A stretch of 64,000 nucleotides of DNA from Natronoarchaeum rubrum (lineage in GTDB: Archaea > Halobacteriota > Halobacteria > Halobacteriales > Natronoarchaeaceae). The notes beneath the pieces are model-generated. The model was not told the origin of the DNA. It saw nothing but the letters and a program-made list of their open reading frames with translations, and made no database searches. The stretch is taken from the NCBI RefSeq assembly GCF_024494695.1, contig NZ_JANHDP010000005.1, positions 124,001 through 188,000 of the forward strand, written 5' to 3'. The position numbers and the translations under genes were made by a program. Positions 41,696-51,635 of this stretch are shown here, one piece after another; within the stretch, counting starts at the first letter, position 1; the number at the start of each line of letters is the position of its first letter.

Positions 41696-43129
41696 ATGGA
41701 CACGGCCGTCGTCTGGTTTCGGGACGACCTGCGGGTCGACGACAATCCGACGCTCGTAGATGCTCTCAGCGACGCCGACGAGGTCGTCCCGCTGTACGTC
41801 TATGACCCGCGTGGCTGGGGAGAGACGCGGTACGGTACCGAAAAGCTCGGCGGTCACCGGGCCAGATTTCGCCGTGAGAGCGTGGCCGACCTGCGGGCCT
41901 CGTTGCGAACCCGCGGCGGCGACCTGCACGTCAGGACGGGCCGTGCCGACGAGGTCGTCCCGACTGTCGTGAATGATGTCGACGCCGACGCGGTGTACGC
42001 CCAGACCACGCCCGGGACCGAGGAACTGGACGACGAAGCGCAAGTTCGTGAGGTGCTTCCGAACAGCACTGAGTTCCACACTCGCGTCACCCACACGCTG
42101 TACCATCCCGACGACCTTCCAACGCCACCCGACCGGATGCAGGACACCTTCACCCCGTGGCGAAAGGACGTCGAAGCGAGCGACGCGACGGTCCGCGAGC
42201 CGCTCGATCCGCCGGAACGAGTCCCGACGCCGGACCTCGAACCTGGCACCATCCCGACGCTGTCGGATCTCGGCATCGAAGCCCCGCCGCGAGACGACCG
42301 CGCAGTTCTGCCCTTCGCGGGCGGCGAGTCAGCGGGGAAGCGTCGACTGGATGCGTACCTCTGGGAACGGGATTGCCTCCGCGAGTACAAGTCGACTCGC
42401 AACGGGTTGTTGGGAGCCGACTATTCCTCGAAGTTCTCGCCGTGGCTGGCCGCCGGCTGTCTCTCGCCACGCCGGGTCCACGCCGAGGTGAACCGCTACG
42501 AGCAAGAGCGCGTTGCGAACGAGGACACGTACTGGCTGATCTTCGAACTGCTGTGGCGTGATTTCTTCCAGTTCCAGTTTCGCAAACACGGCGCCGCGTT
42601 CTTCGGGCCGAACGGCATCCGGGACGTCGAGAAGTCGTGGCGTCACGACCGGGCGGCGTTCGAGCGGTGGGTGTCTGGCGAGACGGGCGTCCCCTTCGTC
42701 GACGCGAACATGCGCGAACTCGAACGGACGGGCTACATGTCCAACCGGGGACGCCAGAACGTAGCGTCGTTTCTCGCCGACGCGCTGGGGATCGACTGGC
42801 GCTGGGGCGCTGCCCACTTCGAGGCCCAACTCGTCGATTACGACGTTGCCTCCAACTGGGGGAACTGGGCGTATCAGGCTGGCGTCGGCAACGACTCCCG
42901 GGACGGGTTCTTCGACGTCCTCTCGCAGGCCGAGTACTACGACGAGGAGGCAGAGTACGTGCGGACGTGGCTGCCGGAACTGGAGGGGCTTCCGCCGGAG
43001 TACGCCCACAGGCCCTGGCGCCTGAGCGAGGACGAACAGGCCACCTACGGCGTCGAACTCGGCGTCGACTATCCCCAACCGATGCTCGACATCGAGGCGC
43101 GTTACGGCGAGCTGCGCGACAACCGCTAG
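41696..43129 (+). CDS. cry: DASH-family cryptochrome/photolyase
   Basis: 477 residues. The N-terminal antenna domain starts VVWFRDDLRVDDNPTL. The FAD-binding half has KSTRNGLLGADYSSKFSPWL, ELLWRDFFQFQFRKHG and NVASFLADALGIDWRWGAAH then YDVASNWGNWAYQAGVGND, signatures of Cry-DASH. DASH proteins repair cyclobutane dimers in single-stranded DNA and may sense light, which fits a sun-exposed halophile. Start at ATG 41696 rather than 41633, since VVWFRDDLR is expected at the very N-terminus. Converges with glmS with 14 bases between. Confidence 0.92.
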   Translation: MDTAVVWFRDDLRVDDNPTLVDALSDADEVVPLYVYDPRGWGETRYGTEKLGGHRARFRRESVADLRASLRTRGGDLHVRTGRADEVVPTVVNDVDADAVYAQTTPGTEELDDEAQVREVLPNSTEFHTRVTHTLYHPDDLPTPPDRMQDTFTPWRKDVEASDATVREPLDPPERVPTPDLEPGTIPTLSDLGIEAPPRDDRAVLPFAGGESAGKRRLDAYLWERDCLREYKSTRNGLLGADYSSKFSPWLAAGCLSPRRVHAEVNRYEQERVANEDTYWLIFELLWRDFFQFQFRKHGAAFFGPNGIRDVEKSWRHDRAAFERWVSGETGVPFVDANMRELERTGYMSNRGRQNVASFLADALGIDWRWGAAHFEAQLVDYDVASNWGNWAYQAGVGNDSRDGFFDVLSQAEYYDEEAEYVRTWLPELEGLPPEYAHRPWRLSEDEQATYGVELGVDYPQPMLDIEARYGELRDNR

Positions 43130-43143
43130 TCGCTCCCTCTCGC

Positions 43144-44940
43144 TCACTCCACGGTGACGCTTTTGGCGAGATGCCGGGGCTTGTCAATCGGACGACCGAG
43201 TTCCGCGGCGATCCAGTAGGCAAAGAGCTGTAATTGGATGTTCGCCAGCACGGCTGCGAGCACTGGCTCAGTCTCGGGCACCGTCAGGACGTGGTTCGCG
43301 TACTGCTCGACGTCCGAGCGCCCGTCGGTAACGGCGATTACCGGTGCTCCGCGAGCCTGAACTTCCTTGACGTTACTGACCGTCTTCCGTGCGCGCTCGT
43401 CGTCGCCCGTGACGACCGCGATCACGGGTGCGTCGTCTTCCATCAGCGCGAGCGGCCCGTGTTTCAGTTCACCCGCAGCGAAGCCTTCAGCGTGCTCGTA
43501 GGAGATTTCCTTGAGCTTCAGCGCGCCTTCCAGCGCTACGGGATGGTTGTAACCCCGTCCGATGAAGAAAAAGGCCGAGGCGTCGACGTACTCCCGCGCG
43601 ACGTTACGGGCGTTTGAGTCGTCGAGCACGGACTGGACGTGATCGGGGAGCGTGCGAAGGGCGTCGATCTGATCGCTGTCGACCATGCCCTCGCCGAGCC
43701 ACAGCGCGAACGCGTGGAGCGCGATCTGCTGGCTGGCGAACGTCTTGGTGGCGGCGACGCCGATCTCCGGGCCCGCCCGGACGTACAGCGCCTGGTCGCA
43801 CTCACGAGCGGCCGTGCTGCCGACCGTGTTCGTCACTGCGAGCGTCCGGGCGCCGGCGGCGCGGGCCGTCCGGAGCGCCCCCAGAGTATCGGCGGTCTCG
43901 CCGCTCTGGGTGACGCCGATCACGAGGGGGCTCTGGCCTGCAAGCGAACTCCGCGTGTACTCGCTCGCGACGAACGTCTGGGCCGGAATTCCCTGCGACC
44001 GTAACGTCTGTGCGCCGTACAGCGCGGCGTGATAGCTGGTGCCACATGCAACGAGATGGACGCCGCCGACGTCGTCGAGTTCAAGATCGAGATCGACCGT
44101 GCGCTCGATGCCATCGACTCGCCCGCGGAGACACTTCCGGAGCGCGCGCGGTTGCTCGTGGATCTCCTTGAGCATGTAGTGGTCGTAGCCGCTCTTGCCG
44201 GCGTCTTCGGCGTCCCACTCCACAGTTGCGAGGGATTTCTCGATCGGTCGGCCGTCGGCATCCGAGATGCCGACCGTCTCTGGTGTAAGCCGCGCGAACT
44301 CGCCATCTTCCAGGTAGAGCACCTGATCGGTGTGATCGATGAAGGCCGGCACGTCGCTGGCGAGGTAGTAGCCTCCCTCGTCGACGCCGATCACGAGCGG
44401 GGAGTCCTGCCGGGCGGCGAACACGTCGTCGGCATCCTCGAATACCGCTGCGATGGCGTAGCTTCCCTCTAGCCGGTCGACCGCGGAACGAAATGCACTC
44501 TCTCGGTCCGCGCCCCGCTTCAGGGCCGCTTCGATCAGGTGCGGGACGACCTCTGTGTCGGTTTCGCTCTCGAACTGGTGCCCGTCGGCGCGTAGTTCGG
44601 CCTTGAGTTGCTCGTAGTTCTCGATGATGCCGTTGTGGACGACGGCGACGTCGTCCGAGCAGTCGGTGTGGGGATGCGCGTTGGCGTCGGAGGGCTCGCC
44701 GTGGGTCGACCAGCGCGTGTGGCCGATGCCGACGGGTGCGGCGCCCGGGTTGTTCTCCTCTAGGGCACTGACCAGTTCAGTGACTTCCCCCTCGCGCTTG
44801 ACGACAGTGAGGTCTCCGTTCGAGAGCGCAAGGCCGGCGGAGTCGTAGCCACGATACTCCAGGTTCTCGAGGCCGCCGACAAGCACGTCACGCGCATCCT
44901 CCTGGCCCTCGCGTCCGATATACCCGACGATGCCACACAT
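43144..44940 (-). CDS. glmS: Glutamine-fructose-6-phosphate aminotransferase
   Basis: 598 residues. N-terminal class II amidotransferase with catalytic Cys2 (MCGIVGYIG) and HTRWSTHGEPSDANAHPH. Two SIS domains follow: first GTSYHAALYGAQTL (about 300), second RGYNHPVALEGALKLKEI (about 470); the usual end KSVTVE is intact. It makes glucosamine-6-phosphate, the entry to UDP-GlcNAc and surface glycans. Its start overlaps the stop of the glmU-like gene by one base (TGATG), so the two are a coupled operon. Confidence 0.95.
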   Translation of the reverse strand: MCGIVGYIGREGQEDARDVLVGGLENLEYRGYDSAGLALSNGDLTVVKREGEVTELVSALEENNPGAAPVGIGHTRWSTHGEPSDANAHPHTDCSDDVAVVHNGIIENYEQLKAELRADGHQFESETDTEVVPHLIEAALKRGADRESAFRSAVDRLEGSYAIAAVFEDADDVFAARQDSPLVIGVDEGGYYLASDVPAFIDHTDQVLYLEDGEFARLTPETVGISDADGRPIEKSLATVEWDAEDAGKSGYDHYMLKEIHEQPRALRKCLRGRVDGIERTVDLDLELDDVGGVHLVACGTSYHAALYGAQTLRSQGIPAQTFVASEYTRSSLAGQSPLVIGVTQSGETADTLGALRTARAAGARTLAVTNTVGSTAARECDQALYVRAGPEIGVAATKTFASQQIALHAFALWLGEGMVDSDQIDALRTLPDHVQSVLDDSNARNVAREYVDASAFFFIGRGYNHPVALEGALKLKEISYEHAEGFAAGELKHGPLALMEDDAPVIAVVTGDDERARKTVSNVKEVQARGAPVIAVTDGRSDVEQYANHVLTVPETEPVLAAVLANIQLQLFAYWIAAELGRPIDKPRHLAKSVTVE

Positions 44941-46136
44941 CAGCGACGCACCTCCGTACCCGCAGGCACGTTCTCGTAGAGTGTCACGCCCGCCCGGATC
45001 TGCGCTTCGGGTCCGATCAGTGTCCCCGGCTCGATAGTGACGTCACCTTCGAGGCGAGCACGGTCGGCCACGACGGCGCCGAGTCGTTGCTCCGTGAGGA
45101 CGCGCTCACCGATGCGAACATCGGCGGGCCCACCGGTCGCGGTCGTTCCAGCGCCGACGTACCCGCCCTGACTGATCACGCAGTCTTCGAGCGTGGCGTT
45201 CGGACCGACGCGCACGTCCGCGTCGAGAACAGCGTTCTCGAGCACCGCGTTCGCGCCTACAGTCGTGTTCTGCCCGACGCAGACGTTCGGCCCGAGCACC
45301 GCGCCGGCCTCGACGACTGCGTCGTCAGCGACGACAACCGGCGACTGGAGCACCGCGCTCTCGTGGACGTGCGCTGACTCAGCGATGCCGGTCGCCGGAT
45401 CGTCACTCCCCGACAGGAATCCGTGCTCGAACAGCTCTCGTGCGAGCGTGAGGATGTCCCAGGGGTAATTCGCGTCGGCCCAGAGTCCTTCGGTACGGAC
45501 GGCACGGACTGTTTCGCTACGGTCGATCATCGTCTGAAGCCCGCTCGTCAGCGGGAGATCGCCCTGTTCGAACTCAGTGGCGTGCAACGCGCCGAAGATC
45601 GACTGATCGAAGGCGTAGATGCCGGCGTTGAGGCGATAGTCGCTCCCGTTACCGGGGCGTTCTGCGAGATCAGTCGCTTCGCCGTCCTCGATTGCCACCC
45701 CGCCGTATCGGTGAACGTCGTCACGATCGAGCGCGCCGAGCGTCGCCGTCGCGTCGCTGGCGTCGCGGTGAGCGTCCAGAACCTCTTGAACGATTCGCGG
45801 GGCAACGATCTGGTCGCCGTTGACGACGACGAACGGACCGTCGACGGCGTCTTCGGCCTGCAAGAGCGCGTGGCCGCTCCCGAGCTGGGTGTCCTGAGAG
45901 ACGTACGTGACATCGGCATCGTCGTGCGTCGACCCGACGTAGTTCTGTACGCGTGAGCCGTTGTAGCCGACGACGACGACAATTTCCTTGATGCCGACCG
46001 CCGTTAGCGTGTCGAGAACGTGTTCGAGAATCGGGGTTGGTCCGGCAGGGAGTAGCGGTTTCGGCCGATTACGAGTAAGTGGGCGCAGGCGCTCCCCCTC
46101 GCCCGCGGCCAGAACGACGGCCGTTGGAGACGTCAT
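44940..46136 (-). CDS. glmU: GlmU-like bifunctional nucleotidylyl/acetyltransferase
   Basis: 398 residues. The N-terminal nucleotidyltransferase domain carries VVLAAGEGERLRPLTRNRPKPLLP-type motif (G-x-G-x-R plus the PKP lysine). From about 245 onward, left-handed beta-helix hexapeptides (VVVADDAVVEAGAVLGPNVC, VGANAVLENAVLDADV) form an acetyltransferase-type trimer domain. Archaeal homologues convert GlcN-1-P to UDP-GlcNAc. The pair with glmS covers two to three steps of that pathway. Promoter region is shared with the divergent uppP gene. Confidence 0.85.
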   Translation of the reverse strand: MTSPTAVVLAAGEGERLRPLTRNRPKPLLPAGPTPILEHVLDTLTAVGIKEIVVVVGYNGSRVQNYVGSTHDDADVTYVSQDTQLGSGHALLQAEDAVDGPFVVVNGDQIVAPRIVQEVLDAHRDASDATATLGALDRDDVHRYGGVAIEDGEATDLAERPGNGSDYRLNAGIYAFDQSIFGALHATEFEQGDLPLTSGLQTMIDRSETVRAVRTEGLWADANYPWDILTLARELFEHGFLSGSDDPATGIAESAHVHESAVLQSPVVVADDAVVEAGAVLGPNVCVGQNTTVGANAVLENAVLDADVRVGPNATLEDCVISQGGYVGAGTTATGGPADVRIGERVLTEQRLGAVVADRARLEGDVTIEPGTLIGPEAQIRAGVTLYENVPAGTEVRR

Positions 46137-46245
46137 ATTGAACGCTTCTTACGAGTACGGGTACCTTAACGTTGCGTTACCCTAACAAATTTCGCGTCGG
46201 CTTGGATCACATCTGTTTTGGATGCCCTTTCCCAACGGAGGTTTG

Positions 46246-47070
46246 ATGGATCTATTCGAATTGCTCGTTGCGCTACTCGCTGGCGTGCTCCAGGGCATCT
46301 TGGAGTGGTTACCTGTCTCGAGTCAGGGGAATCTCTCCGTGTTTCTCACGGCTGTGGGTACGTCGCCAGAGATTGCGGTCCAGCTCTCGCTGTTCCTTCA
46401 GGTCGGAACGACGCTCTCTGCGGCGATCTACTATCGTGACGATATCGCGTCGGCGGCCGTTGACGCCCCTAACTGGCGCCCGCGGACGGCGTTTTCCTCG
46501 TCGAACGCCGAGGTGTCGTTCGTCGTCCTCGCGACGGCGATGACCGGCGTCGTTGGCATCCCGCTGTACGTCACGCTACTCGATGCCGCGAGCGAACTCG
46601 CTGGCGGTGCGTTCGTCGCACTGATCGGTCTCTTACTCGTGCTCACCGGCCTCCTCCAGCAGACCAGTGAGTCCGTCGGGCTCGGTGATCGGGAGTTGCC
46701 GGATTGGATCGACGCCGTCTTGGTGGGTGCGCTGCAGGGGCTGTCGGTACTCCCTGGCGTCTCGCGCTCGGGAACGACTGCCAGCGGGCTGTTGGTTCGC
46801 GGCCACGACGGGCCCTCGGCGTTTCGGCTCTCCTTTCTCATGTCGATTCCTGCGGGGCTCGGCGCAGCCACGTTGACGATGGCCGACGCTGGTGGCCTCC
46901 CCGGTGTGAGTCCCGATGCTGCTGCGGTCGCGTTGCTGGCCAGTGTGGTCGTCGGGTATCTTGCGATTGACACGCTGTTACGGATCGTCGAACGGGTTCC
47001 CTTCTGGGCAATCTGTTATGGGATTGGCGGGCTGGCAATCGTCGGCGGTGGGCTCGTAACCGTGGCATAG
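46246..47070 (+). CDS. uppP: Undecaprenyl-diphosphatase (UppP/BacA)-like phosphatase
   Basis: 274 residues with eight to nine helices. The active-site motifs are QGILEWLPVSSQGNL (about 14-28; Glu and Ser of the family) and LPGVSRSGTT (about 165-174; Arg of the phosphate site). In archaea the substrate would be a dolichyl or polyprenyl diphosphate released after glycan transfer. The ATG at 46246 has ribosome-binding site GGAGGT seven bases before it, so I reject the ATG at 46222. Confidence 0.85.
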   Translation: MDLFELLVALLAGVLQGILEWLPVSSQGNLSVFLTAVGTSPEIAVQLSLFLQVGTTLSAAIYYRDDIASAAVDAPNWRPRTAFSSSNAEVSFVVLATAMTGVVGIPLYVTLLDAASELAGGAFVALIGLLLVLTGLLQQTSESVGLGDRELPDWIDAVLVGALQGLSVLPGVSRSGTTASGLLVRGHDGPSAFRLSFLMSIPAGLGAATLTMADAGGLPGVSPDAAAVALLASVVVGYLAIDTLLRIVERVPFWAICYGIGGLAIVGGGLVTVA

Positions 47071-47140
47071 GTCGGCAGTTAACTTCGCTGAGGCGGCAAC
47101 TGCGTCAGCGCTGTAAAGAAACGGGAAGAGTGGAGTTCAC

Positions 47141-48127
47141 TTAGGAATTCAGCACGAGCGGCTCGTACCACTCGCGGTTGTCCTGGTACCAGTCGATGAA
47201 CTGCGCAACACCCTCGCGGATGTCGACGGTTGGCTCATAGCCAAGCAGCTCGTTGGCTTTCGAGACGTTTGCGTGGGTGTGCTCGGCATCGCCCGTGCGG
47301 GCCTCGTCGTACTCCAGATCCAGATCAGGTGCGAGTTCGTCACGTACAACCTCGGCGAGCGTCTGGATGTCGATGTTGTCCGTGCTGCCGACGTTCATGA
47401 TCTCCCCGTCAGCACTGTTGTCAGTCAGAAGCTGCTGGTTCACCCGGACGATGTCGTCGATGTACGTGAAGTCCCGCGTCTGCTCGCCATCGCCGTAGAT
47501 CACCGGCGGCTTTCCATTGAGACATCGTGAGACGAAGTTCGTCATCGCCATGTTTGGGCGCATTCGGGGGCCATAGACCGTGAAGTACCGCAGCGAGACG
47601 GTCGCGAGGTCGTAGAGTTCGCTGTAGACTCGGGCATACTGCTCGGCCGCGAGCTTCGAGACGCCGTAGGGGCTGACCGGGTTCGTGGGGTGATCCTCGT
47701 CGTAGGGGAGATACTCCGGCTTGCCGTAGACCGACGAGGAACTCGCGAGAACCACGCGTTCAACGTCTCCGTCGCGAGCGGCGTCTAGAACGTTGAGCGT
47801 CCCGTCGACGTTGACCTCGTGGGGCTTGCGGGGGTTGTCGACGCTCGTCCGGACTCCGGCCTGTGCGGCTTGGTGGTAGACCACGTCGGCGTCGGAGACG
47901 AGATTTGTGACTGTGTCCTGATCGGTGACGCTGCCATTGACGAACTCGTACGTTGCGTTCGCATTTCCGGCGGCTTCTTGAGCCGCTTCGACGTTGTGCT
48001 GTTTGATCCCAGTATCGTAGTAGGGGTCGAGATTGTCGAGGACGGTGACATCGTGGCCTGTGCCGGCAAAGCCCTCGGCGAGGTGGCCGCCGATGAAGCC
48101 CGCGCCGCCAGTGACGAGGATTTGCAT
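47141..48127 (-). CDS. NAD-dependent nucleotide-sugar epimerase
   Basis: 328 residues, extended SDR. NAD-binding TGGAGFIGGHLAEG lies at the N-terminus, catalytic SSSSVYG and YGVSK at about 130-165. The KQHNVEAAQ insert after LDNLDPYYDTGIK is close to UDP-glucuronate/UDP-N-acetylglucosamine 4-epimerase types. It supplies UDP-sugars to the glycan genes around it. Single gene, 100 bases after the membrane-protein pair on the same strand. Confidence 0.85.
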   Translation of the reverse strand: MQILVTGGAGFIGGHLAEGFAGTGHDVTVLDNLDPYYDTGIKQHNVEAAQEAAGNANATYEFVNGSVTDQDTVTNLVSDADVVYHQAAQAGVRTSVDNPRKPHEVNVDGTLNVLDAARDGDVERVVLASSSSVYGKPEYLPYDEDHPTNPVSPYGVSKLAAEQYARVYSELYDLATVSLRYFTVYGPRMRPNMAMTNFVSRCLNGKPPVIYGDGEQTRDFTYIDDIVRVNQQLLTDNSADGEIMNVGSTDNIDIQTLAEVVRDELAPDLDLEYDEARTGDAEHTHANVSKANELLGYEPTVDIREGVAQFIDWYQDNREWYEPLVLNS

Positions 48128-48229
48128 TGGGGAATAGTGTCTCTTAGGCGAGAAAAGTGTGTTGGAAGAGCTTACTCAGGGCTGACGCATTCTTTCGTTG
48201 GTGGAGTCGTCGATCTCTTCAGATTCCTC

Positions 48230-48880
48230 TCAATGATTATTTTCACCCCTTTGATCTTCGTCCGGTAGATCGACTCTTTTCGGCGGATCGGGCGGTTCGA
48301 ATGTTGAGAGCAGGAACTGTGCCGTTTTAGTATCGAGTAGTTCTTCCAACGTCACCGACGATCGGATGCTGATGGCGGCGACACCCAGTAGCCCAACGTG
48401 GACGACCGCGCTGGCGATCGAGAACGACTGGGCGACGAGCGTGAACAGAAGATGAGTGAGTATGGCAGCGGCCAGTGCGGCGCCGCCGACGCGGAGCGGG
48501 GCATCCCGGATTGCTACGTTGATGTCTTCTATTAGCGCCTTTGCCCGCGATTCCCGCCAAATCGGGATTAGCCATTCGATGACGGCGTCGAGCAGTCGGA
48601 TGAACGGCCCAACCGTTCTGGTCTCGCGCAGGTCGATGACAATCACGTCCGGATCTGGCTCTTTGGTGAGCCAGCGATAGAGGTAGGACGATACGACGTA
48701 CCGACGGCACTTCGCAGCGACCGCTGTGAGTCGGGAGTTCTCGACCGTCGTGGTTACGCGCCGTCGCGCGTTCGTCGCTCGTTCGACAACGGCGTCGGGC
48801 ACGAATTCCGTCACCCGATCCGCTATCCCTGTCGCGGGCTTCGACGGTTCGGTCTCTTCAGTGCGCTCGGTGTCCGTCAT
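48230..48880 (-). CDS. Membrane protein paired with a DUF4330 protein
   Basis: 216 residues. A helical soluble N-terminal half (RVTEFVPDAVVERATNARRR...) leads to a motif region PDPDVIVIDLRETRTVGPF, then two helices (GGAALAAAILTHLLFTLVAQ, IASAVVHVGLLGVAAISI) and an acidic C-terminal tail. Only six bases separate it from the DUF4330 gene, so they form an operon. I do not recognise a named family. Confidence 0.6.
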   Translation of the reverse strand: MTDTERTEETEPSKPATGIADRVTEFVPDAVVERATNARRRVTTTVENSRLTAVAAKCRRYVVSSYLYRWLTKEPDPDVIVIDLRETRTVGPFIRLLDAVIEWLIPIWRESRAKALIEDINVAIRDAPLRVGGAALAAAILTHLLFTLVAQSFSIASAVVHVGLLGVAAISIRSSVTLEELLDTKTAQFLLSTFEPPDPPKRVDLPDEDQRGENNH

Positions 48881-48886
48881 GGCTGA

Positions 48887-50020
48887 TTACTCGAGGTCGG
48901 TGATTTCCGAATCGAACGTTCGGTCGGGAAGATCGAGCGTGACGGTGTCTCCCTCTTGGATCGGGCGGCCGTGGAAACGTAGCGTGGAGTCGGTCTGGCG
49001 CGTCGCCAGGTCAACGGTGAGCGTGACGTCCTTCTGCGTGGGATGGTCGCGCAGGTAGATGTTTCCGTCGTCGCTCTTCAGTATGACGTCCGCTGGCTGG
49101 ACATCGACAGTCTGGATCGTCGCGAGCGTCTCATTGCGCTCGGTTTCAGTCTGTCCGGCCTCTAGGCTCTCGGCGAACTCGGGGCTGATGTCTTCGAGCT
49201 TCAGCGTCGCGGTGGTCGTCGTCTGCTCGCCCGGTTCGACGGTACTCCCGCGGCGGGTGATCGATCCCGTCAGATCGTAGTCGCTGGTCCGGAACGCGAC
49301 GGTTGTTCCGAGACTAACCTCATGGCCGGCGTATGTCGAAGCATCTCCGCTTTCGCTCGTCGCCAGTTCGAGCCCGACCAACACGCGGCGGGTGTTCTCA
49401 GAGATCGGGTACGCGGTGACGTTTCGGATGGTTGCGACCGTCTCGTTCTTCACACGGTGTTCGTCGCCGACCTGAATCGCCTCGGCGGTGGCGGCGTCGA
49501 GTTCAGTCTCGACGACAACAGGCGTTTGATTGATCTGGAGAGCTTCTCCCTCGTCGTCGATCGCCTTGATGCTTCCCTCGACCGAATAGTCCACTGTGTC
49601 GACGGTGAAACTCTGACCGAGCTGGAGGCGATTCTCGCCGAAGATGAATCCGTCGCCGCTCTCGGTACCGGTAAGGCGCGTGCGGACGATCATCCGGGTG
49701 TCACCGCCGTCGCCATCCCCGGCGACCGGCGTCGCCTGGATGTCCGTAATTGTGAGATTGCCCGGCCCGTCGAGGTCCATCTCGTCGCCGGTCTGGACTC
49801 CGTCGACGATCTCGTCCGGCTGGTTGCCGAGATCAAGCGTTGCGTATTTTACAGTGGTGTTCGGCGTCGTTCCGTCGCCCGAGCTGTCGGTTGGTTCGGA
49901 TCCGGCGCCGAGGACGAGGGTCGCCCCTGCAATGGCTACGGCAAGGACTACCAGCACGACGAGCGCGTCGACGACATTGACGAGGCCGAAGAGGTCGCCG
50001 TCCTCGTCAATGATCTTCAT
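48887..50020 (-). CDS. DUF4330 domain protein
   Basis: 377 residues. The start MKIIDEDGDLFGLVNVVDAL and the following helix VLVVLAVAIAGATLVLGAG are the DUF4330 signature. The outside part has three to four similar beta repeats, each beginning like TVKYATLDLGNQPDEI, TPVVVETELDAATAEAIQVG or TTTATLKLEDISPEFAESLE. Function unknown, although the family often lies beside polysaccharide genes, as here. Divergent to the sugar transferase gene. Confidence 0.8.
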   Translation of the reverse strand: MKIIDEDGDLFGLVNVVDALVVLVVLAVAIAGATLVLGAGSEPTDSSGDGTTPNTTVKYATLDLGNQPDEIVDGVQTGDEMDLDGPGNLTITDIQATPVAGDGDGGDTRMIVRTRLTGTESGDGFIFGENRLQLGQSFTVDTVDYSVEGSIKAIDDEGEALQINQTPVVVETELDAATAEAIQVGDEHRVKNETVATIRNVTAYPISENTRRVLVGLELATSESGDASTYAGHEVSLGTTVAFRTSDYDLTGSITRRGSTVEPGEQTTTTATLKLEDISPEFAESLEAGQTETERNETLATIQTVDVQPADVILKSDDGNIYLRDHPTQKDVTLTVDLATRQTDSTLRFHGRPIQEGDTVTLDLPDRTFDSEITDLE

Positions 50021-50186
50021 GATTCACCCACGTTGTTCATGCGGGATGACTTTTTCCGGGCGAGTAAAATCTTTCCCGATCTGACTACTGGTTGCGAGCG
50101 CTTGAGGTCTTTTGTGGAACGATATCATGACCGTATCGATCGTAGTAGATTTCACTGTACGACGCAGTGGTCAATAGTTTCAAAGA

Positions 50187-50193
50187 AGCTATA
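50187..50193 (+). promoter_or_regulatory. TATA-like element of the sugar transferase gene
   Basis: CTATAGT lies about 27-33 bases before ATG 50220 with no ribosome-binding site, consistent with a leaderless start. Confidence 0.4.
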
Positions 50194-50219
50194 GTAGCCC
50201 GACACGCTTTGCTTAATCA

Positions 50220-51635
50220 ATGCTCACTGGATGGCGCTACCGGATCGCCGCGGCGACCGGGGCGCTGTTGCTCACTATCGGGGCCATTTTCGTCGCGAAC
50301 GTCCCTGTTTCTCAGGAGTTTGCGACAGCGTACGTCCCGCTGCTGGATCGATTCGGCACTGTATCCCAAAGCGGTATTCCCTTCTTCAGGATGCTCTCAC
50401 TGACTACTCTAGCTGTTCTCGTCAGCCTCGTACCACTGTACAAACCCCGGCCGCGGCGGATATTGGATACAGTTCACATTTCGCTCAAACGCATCGTTGC
50501 CGCTGGACTCGCGCTTGCGACGGTCGGATTTTTCGACTGGTCATACCGTGTTCCGCGGACGACGCTTCTCCTGACGTTCGGCGTGCTATCGGTGGTCGTC
50601 CCAGTTTGGTTTGTCTGGATTCGACGACGGCCACACGGCGCCGGTGAGCGCGTGCTGGTTGTCGGTGACGATGCCGACCAGATCGAGACGATCGTGACCG
50701 AAACGTCGCTGCCGCTGCTGGGGTATCTCTGTCCGACGAGTGCATCTGCTGGGGCTGAAAACGGGGTAACTGCTGACGCGACTGCTCCTACAGCTCTCGC
50801 GGATGGCGGCGTCGAGGGAATAGAACGCATCGGCGGACTCTCTCGGCTCGAAGATGTCCTCGTAGAGTTTGACATCGACACCGTCGTATTGGCGTTCCAC
50901 GAACCGGACCGCGCGGAGTTCTTCGGGGCACTCGACGCCTGTCACGACCATGGCGTCGCCGCGAAAGTTCACCGGGAGTACGCCAATACCGTCCTGATCT
51001 CACAGGATGCCGTGGATACGTTGGTCGATGTCAAGTTGGAGCCGTGGGACTCGCAGGATTATCTCTTCAAGAGGGTGTTTGATGTCGTGTTTGCCGGGGC
51101 TGCACTTCTGTTCCTCTCTCCGGCGATCGTCCTCATCGTACTCGCGATCAAACTAGAGGGTGAAGGCCCTGTATTCTTCACGCAGACCCGAACGTACCTC
51201 TACGGCAACACCTTCGAGATTCGCAAGTTTAGAACGCTCAAACCAGAGCCGGGGGGCGAGGTCGGTACGACGATCGAGGAGGACCGTCACACGCCGCTCG
51301 GTCAGTTCCTCAGAACGACGCATCTCGACGAACTCCCGCAACTGTGGTCGATTCTGGTCGGTGAGATGAGTGTTGTCGGTCCCCGACCTGCCCAGACGGA
51401 GATCGAAGACGAGTTCGAGAACGAGGCCGACGGCTGGCGACAACGCTGGTTCGTCAAACCGGGTCTTACCGGCCTCGCACAGATCAAGGAAGCCACGAGT
51501 AAGGATCCCGCTCGGAAGTTACAGTACGACCTTCAGTACATCCGCAATCAATCGTTTCTGTACGACGTAAAGATTCTCTGCCGTCAGCTCTGGAAAGTGT
51601 TCGAGGACGTCGTCGGGCTCGTGTGCGGAGAATGA
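50220..51635 (+). CDS. Polyprenyl-phosphate sugar phosphotransferase
   Basis: 471 residues. Four to five N-terminal helices, a Rossmann-like middle region (RVLVVGDDADQIETIV, about 143) and the C-terminal bacterial sugar transferase domain: KRVFDVVFAGAALLFLSPAI, FFTQTRTYLYGNTFEIRKFR, HLDELPQLWSILVGEMSVVG, KPGLTGLAQI. Such WbaP/EpsE-type enzymes place the first sugar-1-phosphate on the lipid carrier. Its 3' end overlaps the convergent dehydrogenase gene by 52 bases. Confidence 0.9.
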   Translation: MLTGWRYRIAAATGALLLTIGAIFVANVPVSQEFATAYVPLLDRFGTVSQSGIPFFRMLSLTTLAVLVSLVPLYKPRPRRILDTVHISLKRIVAAGLALATVGFFDWSYRVPRTTLLLTFGVLSVVVPVWFVWIRRRPHGAGERVLVVGDDADQIETIVTETSLPLLGYLCPTSASAGAENGVTADATAPTALADGGVEGIERIGGLSRLEDVLVEFDIDTVVLAFHEPDRAEFFGALDACHDHGVAAKVHREYANTVLISQDAVDTLVDVKLEPWDSQDYLFKRVFDVVFAGAALLFLSPAIVLIVLAIKLEGEGPVFFTQTRTYLYGNTFEIRKFRTLKPEPGGEVGTTIEEDRHTPLGQFLRTTHLDELPQLWSILVGEMSVVGPRPAQTEIEDEFENEADGWRQRWFVKPGLTGLAQIKEATSKDPARKLQYDLQYIRNQSFLYDVKILCRQLWKVFEDVVGLVCGE

